A DNA stretch of 64,000 bases from Bradyrhizobium iriomotense (GCF_018129405.1 NZ_JAFCLP010000014.1:62001-126000), one strand, 5' to 3'; numbered from the stretch's first letter, positions 42,166-52,364 are shown. Translations and numbers: made by a program. The notes: a model not told the origin generated them from the sequence alone.

Positions 42166-43332
42166 CTACAGCCGGTCCACCGCCTTGAACGTTCCGTCCT
42201 TCTGGATCACCGTCAGAAACACCTTCGGCGGCGTGTCGATCGAGCGCATGCCGACGGTGACGATGCTGCCGCTGATGTCGAAGCGGCCGATCTCGTTGAC
42301 GGCGCGCAAGAGGCTCGCGCGCGTCGGCTGCGGTCCTGCCTTTTCCAGCGCCGCAGCGGTGAGGCGGCCGGAGAGATAGCCTTCGAGCGACACGAAGTCC
42401 GGCGTCAGCGTCGGGTCGAATGCCTGCTGCGCCGCCTGGTAATCGGCGACGAGCTTGAGCGAACGATCCCAGGGAAACGGCACGACCTGCGAGACGATGA
42501 CGCCTTCGCCGTCGGGGCCGAGCTCCTTGGCGAGCGCATTGGCGCCGACGAAGGAGATGTTGACGAAGGTCGGAAAAGAGCCGCTGCGGTGCGCGAGCTT
42601 GATGAACTCGGCGCAGGGCCCGTAGGTCCCGACCATGACGATGGCCTCGGGCTCGGCGCGCTTGATCGTCCGCCACGCCATGCCGACCGCGCGGGTGTTG
42701 CGCTCGAAGGTGCCTTCGGCGGCGAGCTCGAGGCCGCGCTTGGCGAGCGCGCGCTTCACGCCGGCAAGGCCATCGCGGCCGAAGGCATCGTCCTGGTAGA
42801 AGATGCCGATGCGGGTGAACTGCCGATCCTCGGTGAGGTGCTTGACCCAGGCCTCGGCCTCCGCGCCATAGCTCGCGCGGATGTTGACGACGTTGGCAAG
42901 CTCGAGGTCGCGCAGGAACTCGGCGCCGGTGAACGGGCCGATGAAGGGGATGTTCCGGGAACTGGTTATCGGTATCGTCGCCATCGCGGTCGGCGTGCCC
43001 ACCGCGCCGATCAGCGCGAACACTTTGTCGTCCTCGATCAGCCGCAGCGTCTGCGCGACCGAGCGGTCGGGATCATAGCCGTCGTCACGGCTGATGAGCT
43101 GGAGCTTGCGACCGTGGACTCCGCCCTTGGCGTTGATCTCGGTGAACGCCGCGACGATGCCTTGCCGCATGCGCTGTCCGAGTGCGGAGGAGGGGCCCTC
43201 GAGCGCGGCCGCCTGGCCGAACAGGATTGCATCGTCGCTGACGCCGGCCTCGCCGCCTTTCGCCGGCAGCAGGCTTGCGGCCAGCAATGCGATGGTCAAG
43301 GCGAGGCATGTCGCGGATCGCGATCGGGTCAT
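42166..43332 (-). CDS. LIV-type ABC transporter substrate-binding protein
   Basis: A 388-residue periplasmic binding protein of the branched-chain amino acid/amide (type I) family. Signal peptide LALTIALLAASLLPAKGGEA; then GVSDDAILFGQAAALEGPSSALGQ, AFTEINAKGGVHGRKLQLIS, IFYQDDAFGRDGLAGVKRAL and MVGTYGPCAEFIKLAHRSG. Start M at 43332 (MTRSRSATC) fits the signal peptide; the frame is open further upstream. No LIV permease or ATPase genes are adjacent, so it is an orphan component or receptor. It is convergent with the TRAP operon, only 7 bases apart. Confidence 0.85.
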   Translation of the reverse strand: MTRSRSATCLALTIALLAASLLPAKGGEAGVSDDAILFGQAAALEGPSSALGQRMRQGIVAAFTEINAKGGVHGRKLQLISRDDGYDPDRSVAQTLRLIEDDKVFALIGAVGTPTAMATIPITSSRNIPFIGPFTGAEFLRDLELANVVNIRASYGAEAEAWVKHLTEDRQFTRIGIFYQDDAFGRDGLAGVKRALAKRGLELAAEGTFERNTRAVGMAWRTIKRAEPEAIVMVGTYGPCAEFIKLAHRSGSFPTFVNISFVGANALAKELGPDGEGVIVSQVVPFPWDRSLKLVADYQAAQQAFDPTLTPDFVSLEGYLSGRLTAAALEKAGPQPTRASLLRAVNEIGRFDISGSIVTVGMRSIDTPPKVFLTVIQKDGTFKAVDRL

Positions 43333-43606
43333 CGGGATGCTTGCCGGGTGCGGGATGAGCGTGTTCGAAACAATAGTTCTGCAGGCTGAACAGCTCGCTA
43401 ACCGGCGCCGCATCGATCATCCGTATGACTCCGGGTAAAACCGGCAAGTTATTTCCAGTCTGCAGCGACTTGCAGGGCAGTCGTTAACTAAGCCGCGCAT
43501 TGCGGGGCGCTCTTGTTCCGAAATTGTGCAGTTCTTAACCTCGATCCTTGTCCGATAGTGGTTCCGGCGGCTCAACCAGAAGTTCGGGCCGCCGCGCGAT
43601 GGGGAC

Positions 43607-46048
43607 GTGCGGATCAAGATGGGCGGCCGCGATCAGAACGATCAGGATCGGAAGCGTAAGACCGGATGGTGGCGTGCCGCGCCGCTGCTCGGGCTCTATC
43701 GCCCTGCGCTGGTCGCTGTCGCCGTCGGGCTTCTGTTCTCGATCGTGGGCGCCGCCGCCGTCGCGCGCTGGGAAAACCGCGTCAATAGGATCGAGTTCGA
43801 GAACGCGGCCGAAACCGAAGCGATCGTCATGCAGAACGGCATGGGCGAGTACATCTCCAGGCTCGTCGCGCTGCGCACGCTGTTCGAATCGACCAACGAG
43901 GAGATCACCCGCAGCGAGTTCGAGACCTTCAGCGCGCGCCTGTTCGAGCGCCATCCCGGCATGCTGCGCATCGCCTGGCTGCCGCGCGTGAACCGCAAGG
44001 AGCGGGCCGAATACGAGGCCGCCGCGGTCGCGGACGGCGTGTCGGGCTACCGCATCAAGGCGCTCCAGGGCGATGCCTTCGCAGCCGCGCCGCAGAGCGA
44101 CGAATATTTCCCCGTGTTTTACTCGACGCAGCCGAAGACGTCACAGGTCTACGGCATGGATTACACGAGCATCCCGGAACGCCTTGCGGTGCTGGAGCGC
44201 GCCCGCGACAACGATCGCTTTGCGGCGATCCGCACCCGTCTCTACGAACCCAAGGAGGGCGGCCGGCTGCCCGACGTCCTCGTCGCCATTCCCGTCTACG
44301 CCAAGGGAACCTCGCGCGACACGGTCGCGGACCGGCGTCGCAATCTGGCCGGCTTCGTGGTCGGCGTCTTCGATCTGCCGCTGCTGATCCAGTCCATTCG
44401 CGTGACCACCGGTGCCAGCCCCGCGGTCAGCGTGAACGTCTATCCGCCCTTCACCGGCCAGATCGTCAGCCTAGAGGACATGCTGCCGGACTATTCGTCC
44501 GCTGCCACCGCGCCGCAGTCGATGCGGGACGTCGCGCGGACCTTGCATTGGTCGGGCGGTCTCAAGATCGGCGATACCGACTGGCAGGTGCGCGCCATGC
44601 CGACGGCCGGCGGCGCGCTGGAGACGGCCTATGATCGCGCGGTCGCGGTCCTCATCGTCGGCATGCTGCTCACGCTGTCATTGTCGACCTATCTCATGCT
44701 CGCCAGCCGCAATTCGCGGCGGCTGTCGCTGGCGAACCGGCGGGTGCTCGAGCTCGCGCAGACCGACATCCTGACCGGCCTGCCGAACCGCGCCTTCTTC
44801 CTCGCCCGGCTCGACGAGCTCAACCGCCAGCTCGACGATAACGGCGCGACCTTCTCGATCCTGATGCTCGACCTCGACCGCTTCAAGAACGTCAACGACT
44901 CCCTCGGACACGGCGCCGGCGACGTGCTGCTGCGTCAGGTGGCGCAGCGGCTGAAATCCGCGCTGCGCGCCACCGACGTGCTGGCGCGGCTCGGCGGCGA
45001 CGAGTTCGCCGTCATCCAGGAAGCTTGCGAGGATCAGCGCGCCGGCTCGACCGAGCTCGCGGCACGGATCGCCAAGCTCGTGGCGCAGCCGTTCCTGCTG
45101 CCCGGTCACCGCGTCGAGATCGGCACCAGCATCGGCATTGCGATCGCGCCGGATCACGGCACCGACCAGGAGCAGCTGCTGAAGAAGGCCGACCTTGCGC
45201 TCTACCGCTCCAAATCGGCGGGCCGCAACTGCTTCACCGTCTACGACGAGGCGATGTCGGCCGAGCTCGAGGCGCGCAACACGCTGGAAGGAGATCTGCG
45301 CGACGCCATCGCGCGCTGCCAGCTCGAGGTGCACTACCAGCCGTTCGTCGATGCCACGAGCGGGGCACGGCGCGGCTTCGAGGCGCTGGTGCGCTGGCGG
45401 CATCCGAGCCGCGGATTGATCCCGCCGGATCAGTTCATTTCGCTGGCCGAGGAGACCGGCCTGATCGTTCCGCTCGGCGAATTCGTGCTGCGGCGCGCCT
45501 GTGCGGATGCGGCCGGCTGGCCCTCCGACCTGATGGTCGCCGTGAATCTCTCGCCGATCCAGTTCAAGGAAGCCGAGCTGTTCGAGATGATCTGCGCGGC
45601 GCTGGCGGATTCCGGCCTGTCACCCGAGCGGCTGGAGATCGAGATCACGGAATCGGTGCTGCTGGAGCGCGGCGTCGAGAACCACGCCTTCATGGAGCGG
45701 CTGAAGAGCGTCGGCATTGAGCTGGCTCTCGACGATTTCGGCACGGGCTATTCGTCGCTCAGCTATCTCACCGCGTTCCCGTTCGACAAGATCAAGATCG
45801 ACAAGTCGTTCATCCGCAACCTCACGCACCAGCCGCGCTCATCCGCCATCATCTCTTCGATCGTGACGCTGGCGCGCGGGCTGGACATGTCGGTCACCGC
45901 CGAGGGCGTCGAGACGGCCGAGGAGTTCGAGCGGCTGAGGGCGCTCGGCGTCAATTTTGCCCAAGGCTATCTGTTCGGGCGTCCGCAGCCGGTCGACGAG
46001 ATCGCATTCGACGAGTCCGTCCAGCCTTCGCAGCTCGACGCCGCCTGA
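43607..46048 (+). CDS. CHASE-GGDEF-EAL c-di-GMP sensor protein
   Basis: An 813-residue membrane protein: TM1 (about 32-52), an extracytoplasmic CHASE domain (about 65-275; LVALRTLFESTNEEITRSEF, GMLRIAWLPRVNRKER), TM2 (about 343-366), GGDEF (about 378-540) and EAL (about 555-805). The diguanylate cyclase site is RLGGDEFAV with an RxxD inhibitory site (RATD) 5 residues before it. The EAL site is FEALVRW, with DDFGTGYSSL also intact, so both activities are possible. CHASE binds small ligands such as cytokinin-like molecules. The start is GTG 43607 or ATG 43619. A single gene, 23 bp upstream of an MFS-region spacer. Confidence 0.88.
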   Translation: MRIKMGGRDQNDQDRKRKTGWWRAAPLLGLYRPALVAVAVGLLFSIVGAAAVARWENRVNRIEFENAAETEAIVMQNGMGEYISRLVALRTLFESTNEEITRSEFETFSARLFERHPGMLRIAWLPRVNRKERAEYEAAAVADGVSGYRIKALQGDAFAAAPQSDEYFPVFYSTQPKTSQVYGMDYTSIPERLAVLERARDNDRFAAIRTRLYEPKEGGRLPDVLVAIPVYAKGTSRDTVADRRRNLAGFVVGVFDLPLLIQSIRVTTGASPAVSVNVYPPFTGQIVSLEDMLPDYSSAATAPQSMRDVARTLHWSGGLKIGDTDWQVRAMPTAGGALETAYDRAVAVLIVGMLLTLSLSTYLMLASRNSRRLSLANRRVLELAQTDILTGLPNRAFFLARLDELNRQLDDNGATFSILMLDLDRFKNVNDSLGHGAGDVLLRQVAQRLKSALRATDVLARLGGDEFAVIQEACEDQRAGSTELAARIAKLVAQPFLLPGHRVEIGTSIGIAIAPDHGTDQEQLLKKADLALYRSKSAGRNCFTVYDEAMSAELEARNTLEGDLRDAIARCQLEVHYQPFVDATSGARRGFEALVRWRHPSRGLIPPDQFISLAEETGLIVPLGEFVLRRACADAAGWPSDLMVAVNLSPIQFKEAELFEMICAALADSGLSPERLEIEITESVLLERGVENHAFMERLKSVGIELALDDFGTGYSSLSYLTAFPFDKIKIDKSFIRNLTHQPRSSAIISSIVTLARGLDMSVTAEGVETAEEFERLRALGVNFAQGYLFGRPQPVDEIAFDESVQPSQLDAA

Positions 46049-46135
46049 GCTTACCGCCCGACGGGCATGCGCGAAAAGCGCTTGACCCGGACACCCTCAG
46101 ATGGTCCGAAGGATCGTCTAGGGATGAAATAAAAA

Positions 46136-47431
46136 ATGCGGCTTCCGTTCTTCTACGGCTGGGTCGTGGTCGCCGTGACCTTCGTCACCATGGCCATCGG
46201 CGTCAACGCACGCACGGCCTTCTCATTGTTCTTTCCGCCGATCATCTCCGAATTCGGCTGGGAGCGCGGCATCACCGCGGGCGCCTTCTCCTTCGGCTTC
46301 GTGGCCTCCGGCGTTGCGAGCCCGTTGATCGGCCGTCTGATGGATCGCGGAGGTCCCCGCGCCGTGATGGAGCTCGGCGTCGCGCTGATGGGTGGTGGAC
46401 TGCTGCTGGCACCGCTCACCAGCCAGCCCTGGCATCTCTATGTCACCATCGGCGTCATGGTCGGCGCCGGCAGCGTCTGTCTCGGCTATTCCGGCCAGTC
46501 GCTGTTCCTGCCGAACTGGTTCATCCGCAAGCGCGGCTTTGCCATCGGCATCGCCTTCGCCGGCGTCGGCATCGGCTCGGTGACGCTGCTGCCATGGGTG
46601 CAGCACATGATCGAGCAGACCGGCTGGCGCACCGCCTGCACCGCGATGGGCCTGCTGGTCCTGATCGCGCTGGCGCCGATCAATCTGCTGCTGCACAAGC
46701 GCCCCGAGGATATCGGCCTTCAGCCGGACGGCGATGCCGCACCTGGCGCAGGCACGGCAAAACCGATCTCCAACGTGGTCGATCCCGTCTGGGTCAACAC
46801 CGAATGGACGCTGAAACGCGCCGTCGCAACCGCGCGGTTCTGGTGGATTGCGGTCGGCTATTTCTCCGGCCTGTACATCTGGTACGCGGTGCAGGTGCAT
46901 CAAACGAAATTCCTACTCGATATCGGCTTCAGCCCTTCTGTCGCGGTGTGGGCGCTCGGCATCGTCAGCCTGCTCGGCATTCCCGGCCAGATCGTGCTCG
47001 GCCATGTCTCCGACCGCATCGGGCGCGAGTGGGTCTGGGCGATCAGCTGCGCAGGTTTTGTCGTCTGCTTCGGCGCGCTGATCGCGCTGAAATATCTGCC
47101 GTCGCTCTGGCTCGTCTACGTCATGGTGTTCACGCAAGGCGCACTCGGCTATGGCCTCACCTCGATCATGGGCGCGGTGGTGTTCGAGATTTTCCAGGGC
47201 AGGCACCAGGGCAGCATCTTCGGCACCATCATGCTGGCGGCCCTCGCGGGCGGTGCGGCCGGTCCATGGGTCACGGGCTTCCTCTACGATCGCGCCGGCG
47301 ACTACACGCTCGCCTTCGCCATTGCGATGGTCGTGAGCGGCTTGTCGGCGCTCGCGATCTGGCAGGCGTCGCCGGGCAAGGTGCGTGCCGTAGCCGGGCG
47401 GCTGCACAAGCTCAAACCGGCATCCGAATAG
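46136..47431 (+). CDS. MFS transporter (OFA/monocarboxylate type)
   Basis: A 431-residue 12-helix carrier starting MRLPFFYGWVVVAVTFVTMA, the opening typical of the oxalate/formate-monocarboxylate branch (FYGW). Other blocks are LFLPNWFIRKRGFAIGIAFAGVGIG, GHVSDRIGREWVWAISCAGF and GAVVFEIFQGRHQGSIFGTI. It lies between the two c-di-GMP genes on the same strand, 87 and 48 bases from them. The substrate is unknown. An AGGGATGA sequence precedes the start. Confidence 0.85.
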   Translation: MRLPFFYGWVVVAVTFVTMAIGVNARTAFSLFFPPIISEFGWERGITAGAFSFGFVASGVASPLIGRLMDRGGPRAVMELGVALMGGGLLLAPLTSQPWHLYVTIGVMVGAGSVCLGYSGQSLFLPNWFIRKRGFAIGIAFAGVGIGSVTLLPWVQHMIEQTGWRTACTAMGLLVLIALAPINLLLHKRPEDIGLQPDGDAAPGAGTAKPISNVVDPVWVNTEWTLKRAVATARFWWIAVGYFSGLYIWYAVQVHQTKFLLDIGFSPSVAVWALGIVSLLGIPGQIVLGHVSDRIGREWVWAISCAGFVVCFGALIALKYLPSLWLVYVMVFTQGALGYGLTSIMGAVVFEIFQGRHQGSIFGTIMLAALAGGAAGPWVTGFLYDRAGDYTLAFAIAMVVSGLSALAIWQASPGKVRAVAGRLHKLKPASE

Positions 47432-47479
47432 GTTCCGGACGCATCAAGATATCTTCGCTTTTTTCGCCGAACGTTAAGC

Positions 47480-50173
47480 ATGTCGCGTCTTGGCCGAACG
47501 CGGAATGATTGCAAGAACGTCTTGGACACCATCGGAGCGTTAAACCTCTCGCCGATTCCGCATTTCCCGATGCCGCCGGGTCAGACGATGTTCGCCTCCG
47601 ATCGCCTTGTGACAGACATTCCGGACCTGCTGCGCGCCGCGCTCGAACGCGCCGACGACGGCATCGTCATCGTCGACGAGGCGCATCGCATCACGCATTT
47701 CAACCCCGCCGCGGAGCGGATCTGGAAGCTCGCCGCCACCGCGGTGCTCGGCCGCGATGCCGCCGTTCTCACCCTCAGATGTCTCGAGGCCGGTGCGGCC
47801 GCGGATTTCCGCGAGGAGATCAGCCTCGTGCGGCGCGACGGCAGCCGTATCAAGGCGCTCGTGTCGATGTCGTCGGCGACGGTCGACGGCGCGACCCATC
47901 GCATCGTGTTCGCGCGCGACGTCACCCTCGATGCCGAACGCGGCGCCAGGATCGGGCTTCTCCACGCGGTCTCCGACCAGACCACCCGCGTGGTGATCGT
48001 CACCGACGTCGAGCAGAGCATTGTCTACGTCAATTCCGCGTTCACGGCGCTGTTCGGCTATACCAGCGAGGAGGCCGAAGGGCGCCGCGCGGGCGAGCTG
48101 ATCGCCGGCCGCCACACCGATCGCAAGGCCGTTGAGAACCTCGTCAAGCGCCTTGTGACCGACGGCCACCCCGGTGAGGTCGAGGCGCTCGTCTACGACA
48201 AGGACGGCGAGGAGATCTGGGTCTCTGCCCGGATCGACGCCTTCCGCGACAAGAAGGGCCGGGTCAAGCACATCTTCGCGCTGCTCGAGGACATCACCGA
48301 ATCCCGGCAGCTGCGCTCGCTGCAGCAGCTGATCATGGCGGCGCTCGCCGACGAGGCGCCGATCACCGAGATTGCCGATCGGCTGTGCCGCCGCGTCGAG
48401 CAGATCGCGCCCGGCGTCGTCTGCTCGCTGCTGCACGTCGATGCCGCCGGCCTGCTCCATCCGCTGGGCGGTCCGAGCTTGCCCGAGGACTATTCCCGTT
48501 CGCTCGACGGCATCGCGATCGGTCCCGAGGTCGGGACGTGCGGAACCGGAGCCTTCTACGGCATTCCGGTTCTGGTCGCCGACATCGATGCCGATCCGCG
48601 CTGGCAGCCCTACAAGGCTCGGCCGCTCGAAGTGGGCTTGCGCGCCTGCTGGTCGACGCCGATCAAGGCCAAGGACGGCCGGGTCATCGGCACCTTCGGT
48701 TTCTATTATCGCGAACCGCGGGCGCCGAGCAGATGGCACCGCCAGATCGTCGATGCCTGCGTCAACCTCGGCGCGTTCGCGATCGAGCGCAAGGAGGCGC
48801 GCGCCGAAATCGCGCGGCTCGCCTATCACGACATGCTCACCGGCTTGCCGAACCGTGCGCAGCTGCGGCACCTGATCACGACTGCGATCGATGCCTGCCC
48901 GACCGGCAGCCATGTCGCGCTGGCCTTCCTCGACGTCGATCATTTCAAGGACGTCAACGACACGCTCGGCCACGCCGCCGGCGACGAGCTCCTGATTCAG
49001 CTCGCGCAGCGCCTGCGCGAGCATATCGGCCCCGAGGACATGCTGGGACGGCTCGGCGGCGACGAGTTCGTCATCCTGCTGCCGCAACGCAACGCCGAGG
49101 CCGCCGAGCGCATCGCGGCCGGGATCACCGAAGCGCTGGCCGCGCCCTTGCGGCTCGGGTCGAAGCACATGCAAATGTCGGCCAGCATCGGCATCAGCCT
49201 CTATCCCGATCACGCGACGGACATCGACACCTTGATGCAGCAGGCCGATGCCGCCATGTACATGGCCAAGCAGGCCGGCCGCTCCACTCATCGCCTGTTC
49301 AGCGCCGAGATGAATGGGCTCACCGAGCAGCGGCTGGCGCTGATCGCTGCGCTGCGCCGTGCCATCGCGGAAAGCGCGCTCAGCCTCAGCTACCAGCCGC
49401 AGATCCGCAGCTGCGACGGCGCCATCCACGGTGTCGAGGCGCTGGCACGCTGGCATGATGCCGAGCTCGGCGACGTCTCGCCGGCAAAATTCATTCCGCT
49501 CGCCGAGGAGTGCGGCCTGATCGAGCAGATCGGCCTGTGGTCGGTGCGCGAGGCCTGCCGGCAGATGGCGAGCTGGCGCGGCGCCGGGCTCAATATCCCC
49601 AGCGTCTCCGTGAACCTGTCGCCGATCAATTTCCGCAACGTCACGCTGGCCGCGCGCCTCAAGGACATCCTGGCCGAATACGATTTACCGCCGGACGCCT
49701 TGATGCTCGAGATCACCGAGGGCGCGTTCATGCAGGACAGCGTCGCCGCGCTCGAGACCATGAACGCGATCCGCGAACTCGGCGTCGGGCTCTCGGTGGA
49801 CGATTTCGGCACCGGCTATTCCAGCCTCAGCCGCCTCGCCAATCTGCCGATCTGCGAGCTCAAGATCGATCGCAGTTTTATGCGCGATATCGAGCGTGAC
49901 GCTGGCGCGCTCGCGATCGCCACCGCCGTGGTGCGCGTCGGCCAGGGCCTCGGCATGACCGTCGTCGCCGAAGGCGTCGAGACCGAAGGCCAGCGCCGGA
50001 CGCTGGCCGAGCTCGGCTGCGACGTCGTGCAAGGCTTCCTCTACGCCCCCGCGCTCGCCCCCGTCGCCTTCGAGCGCTGGCTGATCGAGCATTGCGCCGA
50101 GCAGGCGAGGGCGATGCTGGGGCGGCTGGATGTTGCGGTGGTGGAACGCGAGGCGGTGAAGCGGTCGGCTTAG
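47480..50173 (+). CDS. PAS-PAS-GAF-GGDEF-EAL c-di-GMP protein
   Basis: An 897-residue cytoplasmic protein. Domains: PAS (about 50-150; DDGIVIVDEAHRITHFNPAA), PAS (about 165-285; VYVNSAFTALFGYTSEEAEG), GAF (about 290-440; IDADPRWQPYKARPLEVGLRACW), GGDEF (about 450-615; GRLGGDEFVIL) and EAL (about 630-880; GVEALARW, DDFGTGYSSLSR). The layout is like the oxygen-sensor DosP/DosC-type proteins, but no heme-binding residue can be assigned. The inhibitory RxxD is GPED here, so product feedback is probably lost. The start is uncertain: ATG at 47480, 47571 or 47588. Confidence 0.85.
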   Translation: MSRLGRTRNDCKNVLDTIGALNLSPIPHFPMPPGQTMFASDRLVTDIPDLLRAALERADDGIVIVDEAHRITHFNPAAERIWKLAATAVLGRDAAVLTLRCLEAGAAADFREEISLVRRDGSRIKALVSMSSATVDGATHRIVFARDVTLDAERGARIGLLHAVSDQTTRVVIVTDVEQSIVYVNSAFTALFGYTSEEAEGRRAGELIAGRHTDRKAVENLVKRLVTDGHPGEVEALVYDKDGEEIWVSARIDAFRDKKGRVKHIFALLEDITESRQLRSLQQLIMAALADEAPITEIADRLCRRVEQIAPGVVCSLLHVDAAGLLHPLGGPSLPEDYSRSLDGIAIGPEVGTCGTGAFYGIPVLVADIDADPRWQPYKARPLEVGLRACWSTPIKAKDGRVIGTFGFYYREPRAPSRWHRQIVDACVNLGAFAIERKEARAEIARLAYHDMLTGLPNRAQLRHLITTAIDACPTGSHVALAFLDVDHFKDVNDTLGHAAGDELLIQLAQRLREHIGPEDMLGRLGGDEFVILLPQRNAEAAERIAAGITEALAAPLRLGSKHMQMSASIGISLYPDHATDIDTLMQQADAAMYMAKQAGRSTHRLFSAEMNGLTEQRLALIAALRRAIAESALSLSYQPQIRSCDGAIHGVEALARWHDAELGDVSPAKFIPLAEECGLIEQIGLWSVREACRQMASWRGAGLNIPSVSVNLSPINFRNVTLAARLKDILAEYDLPPDALMLEITEGAFMQDSVAALETMNAIRELGVGLSVDDFGTGYSSLSRLANLPICELKIDRSFMRDIERDAGALAIATAVVRVGQGLGMTVVAEGVETEGQRRTLAELGCDVVQGFLYAPALAPVAFERWLIEHCAEQARAMLGRLDVAVVEREAVKRSA

Positions 50174-50301
50174 GCCGTCTGCCTATCAACCCGGCGGCGT
50201 CATGTGACTGATGACTACGTCCGCTTTGCTTCTATAGCGACCAAGTTCGTGCGGCAGCGCCGTATATCGCGATGGGCCAATTGCCGACAAAATCTAGGTT
50301 G

Positions 50302-50535
50302 TCAGATTTCCCCGCTTCGGGTCGAAACAAGCCGAATGGAGGCAGGACCTTCTATGTTGGCGCTAACATAGTTTTGCGCGGCCGAGATGAGAGTTTCTAC
50401 GGCGGATCGATTGTACGAAGGATGCTTCGGATTTAGGTGCAAGCCAGTTTCGACGATCATCACCTGGGTAATCCCGGAGGGTAGAACTTCAACGGCGAAT
50501 GATACGAAAGATACGTGCGGAGCCTTGAATGACAT
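50302..50535 (-). CDS. small hypothetical protein coupled to nhaA (77 residues)
   Basis: It starts at ATG 50535, whose A is the last base of the nhaA stop codon (TAATG), so it is translated by coupling. The protein reads SFKAPHVSFVSFAVEVLPSG, VMIVETGLHLNPKHPSYNRS, ETLISAAQNYVSANIEGPAS and IRLVSTRSGEI. It is soluble, beta-rich looking, and I do not know the family. GC content and codon use look lower than in the flanking genes, as in nhaA. An accessory role for the antiporter is possible from the coupling only. Confidence 0.6.
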   Translation of the reverse strand: MSFKAPHVSFVSFAVEVLPSGITQVMIVETGLHLNPKHPSYNRSAVETLISAAQNYVSANIEGPASIRLVSTRSGEI

Positions 50536-51896
50536 TAGAGTAACTTTCCCTGACGTCGAACGTAGGTGATGCCCCAGCCAAGGCCTAGTGTGGCGGCGAC
50601 AAGCGAGCCGAGGAGTACCCCCAGTTTCGCCGCCCTCAATAATCCTTGATCGGAGAAGGCGAGCATCGAGATGAAGATCGACATGGTAAAGCCGATCCCA
50701 GCCAGCAGGCCGACCAGACAGACGCCACCCCACGAAACGCCAGGAGCAAGGCGACACCAGCCCAGTTGTACCGCGACCCAAGTCGCGCCGACGACGCCAA
50801 GCGGTTTCCCAGCGACCAAGGCAAGCGCAGTGCCCATCATCACCTGATGGCTCCCAGCGGAGAGATCAGCGCCCGCTAGGCTGACGCCGGCATTCGCCAG
50901 CGCGAAGATCGGCATGACGACGTAAGCCACCCACGGATGCATTGCCATCTGCACCCGCGACACCGGCGGCAATATCTCGCGGTGAGCTACGCGAAGGTCT
51001 CGCAGCGGTTGCTCCAACAGGTGCGGATCCATTGCCCTCACCGCATCGCTACTTCGCAACTGCTTGAGCACTCGCGACACTACTTCCAGCGGCGGCTCCC
51101 GCATTGATATGGCGCGTGCCGGAGTTATCAGCCCGAGCACGACACCTGCAAGGGTTGGATGGATCCCGGCTACCATGAACCCAATCCAAACCAAAGAACC
51201 GGGCAGTACGTAAAAGGGCGCAGAACCGATCCCAATCCGCTGACATCCCAAAACCGCGAGAACGCCAATTGATGCGATGATGAAACCGCCAAGCTGAAGG
51301 CTGGCGGTGTAGAAGAGGGCAATGATCAGTACCGCAATGATGTCGTCGATGATCGCCAGAGCAAGCAGGAAGACCCGCACATTGACCGGAATCGTTCGTC
51401 CAAGCAGCGCGAGCATCCCAACGGCAAAGGCGATGTCTGTCGCGGTTGGCACGGCCCAGCCTTGCGCTTTAGCCGAATCGCCATTGAGGCTCAGATAGAT
51501 GAGCGCGGGGACGATGACTCCACCAGTCGCCGCGACCAGCGGCAGAATGGCTTGGTCGAGTTTGCTCAGTGCGCCTTCATGAACCTCGCGCCGAATCTCC
51601 ATGCCCACAACGAGAAAGAAGACTGTCATCAGCGCGTCGTTGACCCAGAAGTGCAGCGACCGGGAAAAGATGTGTTCCCCGACACCGATTGTGAGCGGAA
51701 GATTCCAAAAGGCATGATAGCTATGTGCGAACGGAGAGTTGGCCCAGATCAGTGCAGCGGCGGCGGCAACGAGAAGCGTGGCACCACTGACTGCCTCGAC
51801 ATGCAGGAACCGATGAAGGGTGCCGAGGGCCTGTTCCGCCAGCCGCTGGGCTCTCGGCAGATCGTCAAATGAAGGGCTATCGTTCATGGGGCGCAC
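50535..51896 (-). CDS. nhaA: Na+/H+ antiporter NhaA
   Basis: A 453-residue inner-membrane antiporter with 12 helices. NhaA signatures: [62 protein letters not shown] and the ion-binding pair in [19 protein letters not shown] (DD), plus the half motif [15 protein letters not shown]. It expels sodium in exchange for protons, for pH and salt homeostasis. Start is GTG 51896 or ATG 51887. It overlaps the 77-residue gene by one base. A FixK-type palindrome lies 184 bases upstream and could drive it or the rightward genes. Confidence 0.9.
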   Translation of the reverse strand: MRPMNDSPSFDDLPRAQRLAEQALGTLHRFLHVEAVSGATLLVAAAAALIWANSPFAHSYHAFWNLPLTIGVGEHIFSRSLHFWVNDALMTVFFLVVGMEIRREVHEGALSKLDQAILPLVAATGGVIVPALIYLSLNGDSAKAQGWAVPTATDIAFAVGMLALLGRTIPVNVRVFLLALAIIDDIIAVLIIALFYTASLQLGGFIIASIGVLAVLGCQRIGIGSAPFYVLPGSLVWIGFMVAGIHPTLAGVVLGLITPARAISMREPPLEVVSRVLKQLRSSDAVRAMDPHLLEQPLRDLRVAHREILPPVSRVQMAMHPWVAYVVMPIFALANAGVSLAGADLSAGSHQVMMGTALALVAGKPLGVVGATWVAVQLGWCRLAPGVSWGGVCLVGLLAGIGFTMSIFISMLAFSDQGLLRAAKLGVLLGSLVAATLGLGWGITYVRRQGKLL

Positions 51897-52152
51897 GCTT
51901 TCCGCGTGGCGGCCCGACCATCGCTTGACCTGTCGCTGCTCAATGCAGCGAGCACCCGAACGCCGTTATACATCGGGATGGCGACAATTCAACCTTGGAA
52001 GAATGACCGTCGCTAATGCCTATTTTGGGTCAGAAACGGTGCTCGACTGAACGCCCCCCGGTAGGTCGGCTAGACGACGTTGATCCGCATCAAACACCGC
52101 CGCAGCGCAGTTCTCTACGCTTTAGTGAAGCCATATCGGCGACGATTGCAGC
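51897..52152. other. divergent intergenic region between nhaA and the DUF6064 remnant
   Basis: 256 bases with a FixK-type box at 52080-52093 and otherwise no gene. The sequence is lower in GC than the flanks. A TTTAGT element 32 bases after the box could be a -10 for rightward transcription. Confidence 0.4.
52080..52093. promoter_or_regulatory. FixK/FNR-type box TTGATCCGCATCAA
   Basis: A TTGA-N6-TCAA match that keeps the full TTGAT/ATCAA arms. It ends 60 bases before the start of the DUF6064-like remnant (class II promoter geometry) and is 184 bases from nhaA. In rhizobia FixK2/FixK activates such sites under low oxygen. Confidence 0.6.
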
Positions 52153-52328
52153 ATGCTTCCCTTCACGCTTGAGCAGTTCTCAACGTCTTCGCGACCTGCA
52201 AGGCGGTCTTGCCCGCGCAGGTTGTGGCTTGCCTGCTCGACGAGGCAAGCCTGACGCCCTCAGTCGAATTGCGTCAAGGATCGCCACCAGTAGCAGCGAC
52301 CGCGTGGTATTTGGAAAGCCACTCCTGA
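52153..52328 (+). pseudogene. frameshifted remnant resembling DUF6064
   Basis: From ATG 52153 the frame reads MLPFTLEQF. One base appears lost near 52179, and the other frame continues LNVFATCKAVLPAQVVACLL up to a stop at 52326. The pattern MLPFT.EQF..VFA.YN.AVWPAQ is what I remember for DUF6064 membrane proteins, which are about 200 residues, so most of the gene is missing. It lies directly downstream of the FixK-type box. The assignment is from memory of the family and needs an alignment. Confidence 0.4.
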
Positions 52329-52364
52329 CAATGAGCGACCGATATCATGCCTTCAGGCGATAGG

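Noticed and set aside
52016-52363. 115-codon open frame across the FixK-type box and DUF6064 remnant
   Set aside because: Starts upstream of the box and is in a third frame relative to the remnant; low-complexity, no family look.
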